Assembly (NCBI GenBank): GCA_002491165.1
Contig: DKVK01000074.1
Span: 1 to 29,260 of the forward strand
DNA length: 29,260 bases
Direction: 5' to 3'
Source of the DNA: Porphyromonadaceae bacterium UBA7180
GTDB lineage: Bacteria; Bacteroidota; Bacteroidia; Bacteroidales; Muribaculaceae
In this document: piece by piece, positions 23,329-29,260 of the stretch
How positions within the stretch are numbered: position 1 is the stretch's first letter
How the letters are laid out: each line of letters opens with the position of its first letter
Made by a program: the position numbers and the translations under genes
Notes under the pieces: generated by a model
The model's input: only the letters and a program-made list of their open reading frames with translations
Database searches by the model: none
Told to the model about the DNA's origin: nothing

Positions 23329-24030
23329 ATGGAGAAAAAACCCCTATTCAGCGGTCCCCGACGTCCCGGCGGCTCCCGCCCGCGTCCCGGACAGCGTCAG
23401 CGCCCCGGCGACCGTAACAGCAAAGACCCCTACGCAACAAACGAGCGCATACGCGCCCGTGAGGTGCGCCTCGTGGGTGACAACGTAGAGCAGGGTGTCT
23501 ATCCCATAGACAAGGCGCTCCGCATCGCCCGCGAAAAAGGCCTCGACCTCATCGAAATCTCTCCCACCGCCCAGCCCCCGGTGTGCCGCGTGCTCGACTA
23601 CCAGAAGTTCCTGTACCAGCAGAAAAAACGCCAGAAGGAACAGAAACAGAAAGCCGCCAAGGTGGTGGTCAAGGAAATTCGTTTCGGTCCCCAGACCGAC
23701 GACCATGACTACAACTTCAAGCTCAAGCACGCCAAAGGATTCCTCTCCGAAGGCTCCAAGGTGAAGGCCTACGTCTTCTTCCGCGGACGCTCAATCCTCT
23801 TCAAGGAGCAAGGTGAAATCCTGCTGCTCCGTTTCGCCACCGACCTGGAGGAATATGCCAAAGTGGAGATGATGCCCGTCCTCGAAGGCAAACGCATGAC
23901 TATCATGCTCTCGCCGCTCAAGGACAAACCCAAAAAGGAGAAAGCTCCCCGCCCCGAAGCTCCGGCCGACGGCAAGGAAGCCGCTCCCGAAACTCCCGAA
24001 AACGACGAAGCCCCGGCTTCGAAAGAATAA
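23329..24030 (+). CDS. infC: Translation initiation factor IF-3
   Basis: IF-3 binds the 30S subunit, prevents early 50S joining and checks the start codon and initiator tRNA. The core (~37-195) is clear: ATNERIRAREVRLVGDN, DLIEISPTAQPPVCRVLDY, the Lys/Gln-rich linker helix, VKEIRFGPQTDDHDYNFK, and EGKRMTIMLSP. At 233 residues it is longer than E. coli IF-3 (180). A ~33-residue N-terminal extension is rich in Pro, Arg and Gly, and a ~35-residue C-terminal tail is rich in Pro, Ala and Glu. The start is a plain ATG, unlike the AUU used for autoregulation in enterobacteria, so that control is not expected here. Confidence 0.96.
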   Translation: MEKKPLFSGPRRPGGSRPRPGQRQRPGDRNSKDPYATNERIRAREVRLVGDNVEQGVYPIDKALRIAREKGLDLIEISPTAQPPVCRVLDYQKFLYQQKKRQKEQKQKAAKVVVKEIRFGPQTDDHDYNFKLKHAKGFLSEGSKVKAYVFFRGRSILFKEQGEILLLRFATDLEEYAKVEMMPVLEGKRMTIMLSPLKDKPKKEKAPRPEAPADGKEAAPETPENDEAPASKE

Positions 24031-24097
24031 AATTGACAGAGACCGTAGGCACCCAGTGCCGAGGTGATTGACAAACAACTAAAATTTTTTCAACAAA

Positions 24098-24295
24098 ATG
24101 CCAAAGGTAAAGACCAATGCCGCTTCCAAGAAACGCTTCGCGCTCACCGGTACCGGCAAAATCAAAAGAAAACACGCTTACCACAGCCACATCCTGACCA
24201 AAAAGTCGAAAAAACGTAAGAGAAATCTCGACCATACGGGTCTGGTGGACCGCGCCAACATCAAAGCCGTTCGCGAACTCCTTACCCTCAAGTAA
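24098..24295 (+). CDS. rpmI: 50S ribosomal protein L35
   Basis: L35 is a small basic large-subunit protein. The 65-residue product starts MPKVKTNAASKKRFALTGTG and contains RKHAYHSHILTKKSKKRKR, the family consensus. The length is standard. It is third in the thrS operon, 67 bases after infC, with rplT 157 bases further on. Confidence 0.96.
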   Translation: MPKVKTNAASKKRFALTGTGKIKRKHAYHSHILTKKSKKRKRNLDHTGLVDRANIKAVRELLTLK

Positions 24296-24314
24296 GACGC
24301 ACGCCCCACGGCAC

Positions 24315-24337
24315 TTTTGAAAAGCGTATTTTCAAAA
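24315..24337 (+). promoter_or_regulatory. Perfect hairpin between rpmI and rplT
   Basis: TTTTGAAAA (24315-24323) pairs with TTTTCAAAA (24329-24337) around GCGTA. It is A/U-rich, with a weakly T-rich flank, in a 157-base gap unusually wide for an rpmI-rplT pair. L20 represses this operon through leader RNA in some bacteria, so a regulatory or processing role is possible but not shown. No TAnnTTTG box was seen in the gap. Confidence 0.4.
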
Positions 24338-24452
24338 AACCAACCAACAACAAACTCCTCCCCTCCTCCACAATTTTTTTATTAACCGGATGCCGAGCCA
24401 CACAAGAGCTTAAAACAGAAAGGCCGCTCACATCCAAAAAACAAAAAAAGAA

Positions 24453-24803
24453 ATGCCAAGATCAGTCAACCACGTTGCCTCAAGAGCAAAAAGAAAGAAA
24501 ATCCTCAAACTCACCCGCGGATACTACGGCAGCCGCCGCAATGTCTGGACCGTCGCCAAAAACACCTGGGAGAAAGGTCTGACCTACGCTTACCGCGACC
24601 GTAAGCAGAAAAAACGTAACTTCCGCGCACTCTGGATACAGCGTATCAACGCCGCTGCCCGCCTCGAGGACCTCTCTTACAGCCGCCTCATGGGCCTCAT
24701 CCACAAAGCCGGCATCGAAATCAACCGTAAGGTGCTTGCCGACCTGGCCATGAACAATCCCGCAGCGTTCAAAGCAATAGTAGACAAAGTTAAAAACGCC
24801 TGA
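24453..24803 (+). CDS. rplT: 50S ribosomal protein L20
   Basis: L20 is essential for early 50S assembly. The 116-residue product has the family N-terminus MPRSVNHVASRAKRKKILK, GYYGSRRNVWTVAKN, YAYRDRKQKKRNFRALWIQR, and the globular C-terminus with YSRLMGLIHKAGIEINRK. The size is standard. It is the last gene of the operon and is followed by a strong hairpin terminator. Confidence 0.97.
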   Translation: MPRSVNHVASRAKRKKILKLTRGYYGSRRNVWTVAKNTWEKGLTYAYRDRKQKKRNFRALWIQRINAAARLEDLSYSRLMGLIHKAGIEINRKVLADLAMNNPAAFKAIVDKVKNA

Positions 24804-24824
24804 CACCATCAGGCTCGCCCACAC

Positions 24825-24856
24825 AAGGGGAGGCGGCGGTTGCCGCCTCCCCTTTA
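24825..24856 (+). terminator. Terminator of the thrS-rplT operon
   Basis: Bases 24825-24837 pair perfectly with 24842-24854 around GGTT (13 bp, very GC-rich). A short T stretch follows. It lies 21 bases past the rplT stop. Confidence 0.85.
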
Positions 24857-25039
24857 TGCGTACAACAAGCGTAGGTATTTCACCTGCGGACAGACAGCCG
24901 CGCCCCGGCTAAGAAACGGGATTATGTGATGTATGTGATGCGGGCGAGGGATAGACCTTGAAAACTACCTTACCTCCCCTCATCTCCTCTGAACAATTGC
25001 AAAATGCTCTTTGTTGGAATTTATAAAGATTCCACAAGT

Positions 25040-26434
25040 ATGAAACATTTGGTATTGTCTATCATAGGGATGGCCGGTCTCTTGTGCGGGCATCTCCTCT
25101 TGCCCGAGCAAGTTTGTGCGCAGGATTCGCGCACGGCCGCTTCCGACATGCACACTCTCCCGTCCACTCCTCCAGAAACACAAGCTTCCCCGGGCAAGAG
25201 TCTGCGCGACGTGGCCCTTGATTCTGCCCTCACCAACCATAAGCTCATTTACTTCGGCAAGGGCGAGGAGCCGCCGCAGGATTCCGTTACCAATCTGATA
25301 CGGCACTTCTATGAGAACCAGTTCCGCCACATCTCGGACCCGCTGGCGCCCTACTTCCTGTTCCTCTCCAAGGACTCGAAACTGGCCATGGGAATGGGTG
25401 GATGCGTGCGGATGCGCGGCTACCTGGACTGGGGCGGCTCGATACCGTCGTCCGGTTTCGCGCCTTACCTCATCCCCATGCAAAAAGACCCCACGCGGGA
25501 GCGTTACCTGGGCACCACGCCGGCAGGAACCTGCCTCTTCTTCCGTGTCATAGGCACCAACAAGAAGCTGGGTAATTACCAGATATACATCGAGGCCAAT
25601 TTCAACGGCTATGAGGCCCGGGATTTCAGGCTGAAAAAGGCTTACGCCACCATCAACGACTGGACCATAGGTTACGCCAACTCTACCTTCAGCGACCCGC
25701 AGGCTCTACCTCCCGTTATCGACGCTTCGGGGCCTAACGCCAAGATGAGCGCCACCTCAGTGCTGGTGCGCTGGATGCACGACCTGCCGAAAGGATTCAC
25801 CATCGCCGCATCGCTCGAGACTCCGGACCAAAGCATCGAGACCGTGGAGAACGTCACGGCCAAGGCATCGCAATACATTCCCGATGTGGCTGTCTTCGCC
25901 CAATGGAAATTCAACACTTCCGACCATATTCGGCTGGCAGCCATCTACCGTTCCTTCTCTTACCGCGACCTGCTTTCGTCCAGGAACCGCTATGCAGGCG
26001 GCTGGGGCCTGCAGTTCTCGTCGATATGGAGCCCGGTGGCGCCGCTGACGCTCTACGGCACGTTCAACGGCGGAGCCGGCTACGCGAGCCTCGGGGGCGA
26101 CTGGCTGATGGGCGACTACGACCTGGTGGCCGACCGCGACCGCCCGGGGCGGCTCTATTCCCCCTACACCATAGGCGGTTTCGCCTGCGTGCAGTATAAC
26201 TTCACGCCGCAGGTGTTCGTCTCCGGCACCTTCGGCGGCACGCGCTACCTGCCGCGCTACGCCATGCAGCCCGACGAATACAAGGAGGGCCTATACATGG
26301 CGGCCAACGTCTATTGGTACCTGACGCCGCGTATCTCCTGCGGCGCAGAGATAGACCTCGGACGCCGCAAGAACGCCGACGGCAACGCCCGCTGGGCACG
26401 CCGCCTCAACCTCATGGCCCAGTTCTCATTCTGA
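25040..26434 (+). CDS. DcaP-like outer-membrane porin
   Basis: The 464-residue product has an N-terminal signal peptide (hydrophobic ~4-22, cut near VCA-QD). A ~80-residue region follows and then a beta-barrel. Alternating hydrophobic strands, GGCVRMRGYLDWGG, IYIEANFNG, FRLKKAYATINDWTIGYANS and STFSDPQALPPVIDASGP match the pattern of DcaP-family trimeric porins. The C-terminus ends in aromatic Phe (MAQFSF), the usual outer-membrane assembly signal. DcaP proteins pass small negatively charged or dicarboxylic solutes, but the substrate here is unknown. ATG 25040 is chosen because it starts the signal peptide; the frame opens at 25004. No good promoter was found in the 183-base gap after the rplT terminator. 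ndh follows 81 bases later. Confidence 0.8.
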   Translation: MKHLVLSIIGMAGLLCGHLLLPEQVCAQDSRTAASDMHTLPSTPPETQASPGKSLRDVALDSALTNHKLIYFGKGEEPPQDSVTNLIRHFYENQFRHISDPLAPYFLFLSKDSKLAMGMGGCVRMRGYLDWGGSIPSSGFAPYLIPMQKDPTRERYLGTTPAGTCLFFRVIGTNKKLGNYQIYIEANFNGYEARDFRLKKAYATINDWTIGYANSTFSDPQALPPVIDASGPNAKMSATSVLVRWMHDLPKGFTIAASLETPDQSIETVENVTAKASQYIPDVAVFAQWKFNTSDHIRLAAIYRSFSYRDLLSSRNRYAGGWGLQFSSIWSPVAPLTLYGTFNGGAGYASLGGDWLMGDYDLVADRDRPGRLYSPYTIGGFACVQYNFTPQVFVSGTFGGTRYLPRYAMQPDEYKEGLYMAANVYWYLTPRISCGAEIDLGRRKNADGNARWARRLNLMAQFSF

Positions 26435-26515
26435 CACGCCATACCCGCGCGCGGCGCATAAACTTTTGGCGCCGGCACGGCGTTTCTCTTGTAGCACACT
26501 TTCACTTAACAATTT

Positions 26516-27778
26516 ATGGAGTCAATAGTAATAATCGGGGGCGGTTTCGCCGGAATGAACCTTGCCAAGCATCTCGACACGTCGCGTTTCCGCATACACG
26601 TCATAGACCGCAACAACTTCCATTCCTTCCCGCCGCTCTTCTACCAGGTGGCCTCGTCGGGCCTCGACGCCGCCAGTATCTGCTTCCCGCTGCGGCGCGA
26701 GTTCAAACGCCGCCCCGGTGTCTACTACCACATGGGGCACGTCAAGAACATCGACATGGCCGCGCGCAAGGTGACCACCAGCTACGAGACGCTGAGTTAT
26801 GACCATCTAATAATCGCCGCCGGAACCACCAACAACTTCTTCGGCATCGAAGGGCTGGAGCGTGAGGTTTATTGCATCAAGACGGTGGCCGAGGCCACGC
26901 ATACGCGCGATGCCGTGCTTGACCGCCTGGAACGTGCCGCCATCTGCAAAGACCCCGAGCAGCGGCGCCGGCTCATGCGCTTCCTGGTGGTGGGAGGCGG
27001 ACCCGCCGGCGTGGAGATTGCCGGCGCGCTCGGCGAGATGAAGAAATATGTGCTTCCCCGTGAATATCCGGAACTCGACCCGCGCGAGCTGGACATCACC
27101 CTCATCGACGGCACCGACCGTCTGCTCGGCGCAATGGGTCCGAAAGCCTCAGGGAAGGCCATTGACGGTCTGCGCCACTTCGGGGTGGACATCCGCCTCA
27201 GCACCATAATGAAAAGCTATAAGGACAAAATAGTGACCTTCGCCGACGGCTCGCAGGAATACCGGGAGACGGTGATATGGACGGCCGGCGTCACCGGCGA
27301 GCCGATGCCCGGTTTCCCCAAGGAACACATAGGGCACGGCGGACGCATCCTGGTGGATGAATATAACCGCGTCACCGGACTCGAGAACGTCTACGCCGTG
27401 GGCGACATCTGCCTGCACACCGACGCCGAGCATCCGCGCGGAATGCCGCAGGTGGCGCAACCCGCCATACAGCAGGCGCGAACCCTGGCACGCAACCTCA
27501 ACGCAGGCGAATGGCGCGAGCCTTTCCGCTACCGCGACAAAGGGTCGATGGCCACCATCGGGAAAAACCGCGCCGTCGCCATCATCGGCAACCGCTTCTT
27601 CAGCGGATGGATAGCCTGGTTCCTATGGCTCGCCGTGCACCTCATGTCGCTGTTGGGAATGCGCAACAAGCTCAACGTAATGCTCAACTGGGCGTGGAAC
27701 TATCTGACCTACAACTCCTCGTTGCGCCTGCTTCTGCGCCCCACGCGCTTCCCCGAACGCCGCCATTGGGGCGACTGA
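26516..27778 (+). CDS. ndh: Type II NADH:quinone oxidoreductase (NDH-2)
   Basis: NDH-2 passes electrons from NADH to the quinone pool without pumping ions, at the inner membrane's cytoplasmic face. The 420-residue product has FAD-binding IVIIGGGFAG (4-13), NADH-binding FLVVGGGPAGVEIAGAL, the FAD-contacting VYAVGDIC, and the quinone-site motif AQPAIQQ. Hydrophobic C-terminal helices (FFSGWIAWFLWLAVHLMSLL) would anchor it. The length is normal. The start at 26516 puts the FAD motif at the usual place. It probably shares a transcript with the porin gene in front. Rotenone-insensitive enzymes of this type often coexist with Nqr in Bacteroidales. Confidence 0.94.
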   Translation: MESIVIIGGGFAGMNLAKHLDTSRFRIHVIDRNNFHSFPPLFYQVASSGLDAASICFPLRREFKRRPGVYYHMGHVKNIDMAARKVTTSYETLSYDHLIIAAGTTNNFFGIEGLEREVYCIKTVAEATHTRDAVLDRLERAAICKDPEQRRRLMRFLVVGGGPAGVEIAGALGEMKKYVLPREYPELDPRELDITLIDGTDRLLGAMGPKASGKAIDGLRHFGVDIRLSTIMKSYKDKIVTFADGSQEYRETVIWTAGVTGEPMPGFPKEHIGHGGRILVDEYNRVTGLENVYAVGDICLHTDAEHPRGMPQVAQPAIQQARTLARNLNAGEWREPFRYRDKGSMATIGKNRAVAIIGNRFFSGWIAWFLWLAVHLMSLLGMRNKLNVMLNWAWNYLTYNSSLRLLLRPTRFPERRHWGD

Positions 27779-27789
27779 CGACGCGCCGA

Positions 27790-27821
27790 TTTGACAGAGT
27801 CAAAAAAAATCGCTAACTTTG
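27790..27821 (+). promoter_or_regulatory. Promoter of the META-domain lipoprotein gene
   Basis: TTTG at 27790-27793, a 20-base spacer and TAACTTTG at 27814-27821. The start should be near 27827, about 13 bases before ATG 27840, so the leader is very short. Confidence 0.82.
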
Positions 27822-27839
27822 CAGAAATTACATAAGACA

Positions 27840-28763
27840 ATGAAGAAAATACTTAAATACATACCGGGTGCGGCGGCACTCACATTATTACTCGCATTTA
27901 CAGCCTGCAACGTCTCCTCTCCCTCCTATACCGGCAAAACCTCGCAGACACAACACCGCTCCGGCGGCAAGAAGTCGCACCGCGACGTTGCCCCGCATGA
28001 CCGGCAGCAGTTCATCCTCGACAAAAGCGCCAAGACCTACACCCCCGAAGACCTCCGCAAAGGGGTGGTAAAAGGTGACTGGTCCATAGTGCAGGTCAAC
28101 GGCAAGACACCGGTCGGCCAGGAAGCGCCGTACATCAAATTCGACCTCAACAACAAGCAGGTGTACGCTTACAACGGCTGCAACCACCTCAACGGCAGTT
28201 ACACATACAAACCTTCCGACAAGACGCTCCGGTTCGGCGACGATATGATTTCCACGATGCGCGCCTGCGGCGAAACCGGCATCACAGACATGGAGATAAA
28301 CCAAGCCATGGCGTCCGTGCGCACATACAGCTGGGAATTGCGCGACCCGCAGTTCTTCCTCTACCTCTACGACAGCAAAGGAACCTGCGTTCTTACGCTC
28401 ATGCACCAGAGCTTCGACTTCCTGAACGGCTCCTGGGCCGTCAAGGCAATCGATGACGAGGCGGTGGACATCCCCGACCTGCGGTTCGTTATCGACGTCA
28501 ACGACAGCCGCGTCTTCGGCCGCGGCGACTGCCTGAGCATCGATGGCAAACTGCTTACCGAAATGGACGCGCCAAACTCCATCTCGTTCCAGGCCCTGGT
28601 GCTGACACGCACCGGCAATTGCCCCGTCACCGACTATGAGAACGACCTGATAGTAGCCTTCGAGGATGCCGCCACCGCCAAGCCCATCGGCCCGACGAAA
28701 GTGATGCTCTACAACAACCACAACATCCCCGTGCTCGAACTCGAGCGCATCAAAATAAAATAA
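27840..28763 (+). CDS. Lipoprotein with two META-like domains
   Basis: The 307-residue product has a lipoprotein signal (LLLAFTAC, Cys23). A Ser/Thr-rich linker follows. The first META (HslJ-like) domain spans ~78-195: GDWSIVQVNGKTP, IKFDLNNKQVYAYNGCNHLNGSY, and MRACGE, with the two conserved cysteines. A second, more diverged copy runs ~198-307 (NGSWAVKAIDDEAV, FVIDVNDSRVFGRGDC). META domains occur in the heat-shock protein HslJ and in many envelope lipoproteins, usually with no defined reaction. ATG 27840 follows the promoter; the frame opens further left at a TTG overlapping the -7 box. It is monocistronic, with its own terminator. The precise role is unknown. Confidence 0.9.
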   Translation: MKKILKYIPGAAALTLLLAFTACNVSSPSYTGKTSQTQHRSGGKKSHRDVAPHDRQQFILDKSAKTYTPEDLRKGVVKGDWSIVQVNGKTPVGQEAPYIKFDLNNKQVYAYNGCNHLNGSYTYKPSDKTLRFGDDMISTMRACGETGITDMEINQAMASVRTYSWELRDPQFFLYLYDSKGTCVLTLMHQSFDFLNGSWAVKAIDDEAVDIPDLRFVIDVNDSRVFGRGDCLSIDGKLLTEMDAPNSISFQALVLTRTGNCPVTDYENDLIVAFEDAATAKPIGPTKVMLYNNHNIPVLELERIKIK

Positions 28764-28782
28764 AAACGCACAACCCCTCCCT

Positions 28783-28822
28783 ACAAGCCGGCGCCCTTAC
28801 CCGCAGCGCCGGCTTGTTTTTT
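28783..28822 (+). terminator. Rho-independent terminator of the META lipoprotein gene
   Basis: ACAAGCCGGCGC (28783-28794) pairs perfectly with GCGCCGGCTTGT (28806-28817) around an 11-base loop and is followed by T residues to 28822. It lies 20 bases after the stop. Confidence 0.93.
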
Positions 28823-28865
28823 ACCCTTACCCGGAACAACAGTAAGCAGTTTTACACAAATGCCG

Positions 28866-28896
28866 ATTGCTTTCTCAAAAATAATTTGTAACTTTG
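28866..28896 (+). promoter_or_regulatory. Promoter with no protein gene after it
   Basis: ATTG at 28866-28869 (one mismatch), a 19-base spacer and TAACTTTG at 28889-28896. Transcription should start near 28902 and run into a non-coding, strongly folded region. Confidence 0.72.
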
Positions 28897-28901
28897 CATT
28901 C

Positions 28902-29092
28902 GTCATCAAAACCGGTAACAAAGCAACGGTAAGCGCCTGTGTGTATATAATTTGCACGACAGTTTTCGAAAGGGAACTGTCCGTGTGGCTATATATGCAT
29001 AAGCGTAGGCTCTGCACGTTGCCGTTCTGCTACAACGGGCGATACGAGAGCCTCAGAAGGTAACGGCAATCGTACGATTCCTACGCTTTTTT
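28902..29092 (+). ncRNA. Candidate structured RNA, about 190 nt, unidentified
   Basis: The stretch runs from a promoter to a T-run (29087-29092). A stem-loop at 28960-28986 pairs GACAGTTTTC with GGGAACTGTC and has a GAAA tetraloop; CACG/CGTG extends it past a one-base bulge. AAGCGTAGG (29001-29009) pairs with CCTACGCTT (29080-29088) just before the T-run. Inside it, GGCTCT (29008-29013) can pair with AGAGCC (29047-29052). TTGCCGTT (29019-29026) has two rival partners, AACGG (29034-29038) and AACGGCAA (29062-29069), so a pseudoknot or switch is possible. I do not recognise it as tmRNA, SRP RNA, RNase P RNA or a common riboswitch. It could be a small RNA or an attenuator leader for a gene beyond the window. 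Confidence 0.5.
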
Positions 29093-29260
29093 GGGTTCAT
29101 TATTAAACTTTCTCTGCACTGCTGTCAAAAGGAATCGGGACAGTGATTATCTGACGGTTACCGGCGAACTACCGTCACACACAAGACAGGTGTGGCGTTA
29201 AATGAGGTTCTGACGTCAAGCGCCTGTCCTCGAAAGTTATAGGTAACGCAGTAAGTAAAT
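29093..29260 (+). other. Further folded non-coding sequence at the window's end
   Basis: No open frame of note is present. Possible stems are CTGTC (29122-29126) with GACAG (29139-29143), TGACGGT (29152-29158) with ACCGTCA (29171-29177), and GACAGG (29185-29190) with CCTGTC (29223-29228). The 10-mer AAGCGCCTGT at 29218-29227 also occurs at 28931-28940. The sequence may be a leader of the next gene or part of one long RNA with the preceding candidate. Confidence 0.35.

Noticed and set aside
28781..29063. Short frames on both strands at the window's end (67 and 78 codons)
   Set aside because: They overlap a strong terminator, a promoter and an RNA fold, and have no protein-like features.
29001..29092. 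tRNA, tmRNA, SRP RNA or RNase P RNA
   Set aside because: No T-loop GTTCRA sequence, CCA end, proteolysis-tag frame, SRP tetraloop motif or RNase P core sequence was found.

Overview
The window reads as chromosomal DNA of a Bacteroidales bacterium, most likely near the Muribaculaceae. The lineage call is inference and rests on three things. Promoters repeatedly match the Bacteroidetes type (TTTG, 19-20 bases, TAnnTTTG) and gene starts show no clear Shine-Dalgarno sites. L13, EF-Ts and IF-3 have Bacteroidia-type sequences. Bacteroidetes-type lipoproteins and a DcaP-like outer-membrane porin are present. No insertion sequence, phage gene, tRNA, rRNA or CRISPR array was seen.

Layout. 1-3370: a possible groL 3' end with its terminator, then a ribosomal/translation operon rplM-rpsI-rpsB-tsf with one promoter and one terminator. 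3561-5664: a single gene encoding a PatB/MalY-type PLP enzyme fused to diaminopimelate epimerase (DapF). 5728-8840, minus strand: rpmH, and a large DPE2-like 4-alpha-glucanotransferase (malQ) with two starch-binding modules. 9013-11566: a lipoprotein with a SecD P1-head-like domain, a purine-only repeat, and a membrane Ser/Thr kinase with a DUF1566-like outer domain. 11797-18708: a complete glycine cleavage operon lplA-gcvT-gcvH-gcvPA-gcvPB-lpd. 18756-21178: a 102-residue exported protein resembling a type IX secretion C-terminal domain, then an exported type I pullulanase. 21230-24856: thrS-infC-rpmI-rplT. 25040-28822: a DcaP-like porin, a type II NADH dehydrogenase and a two-META-domain lipoprotein. 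28866-29260: no protein gene, but a promoter followed by a folded RNA candidate ending in a terminator-like stem.

How the genes work together. Two blocks are translation housekeeping. Exported pullulanase would debranch alpha-glucans and cytoplasmic MalQ would process the resulting malto-oligosaccharides. The gcv operon supplies all four activities of glycine cleavage plus the ligase that lipoylates the H protein. DapF makes meso-diaminopimelate for peptidoglycan and lysine. The kinase and SecD-head lipoprotein have no assigned job and, with the PatB-DapF fusion and the terminal RNA, are the least explained parts.
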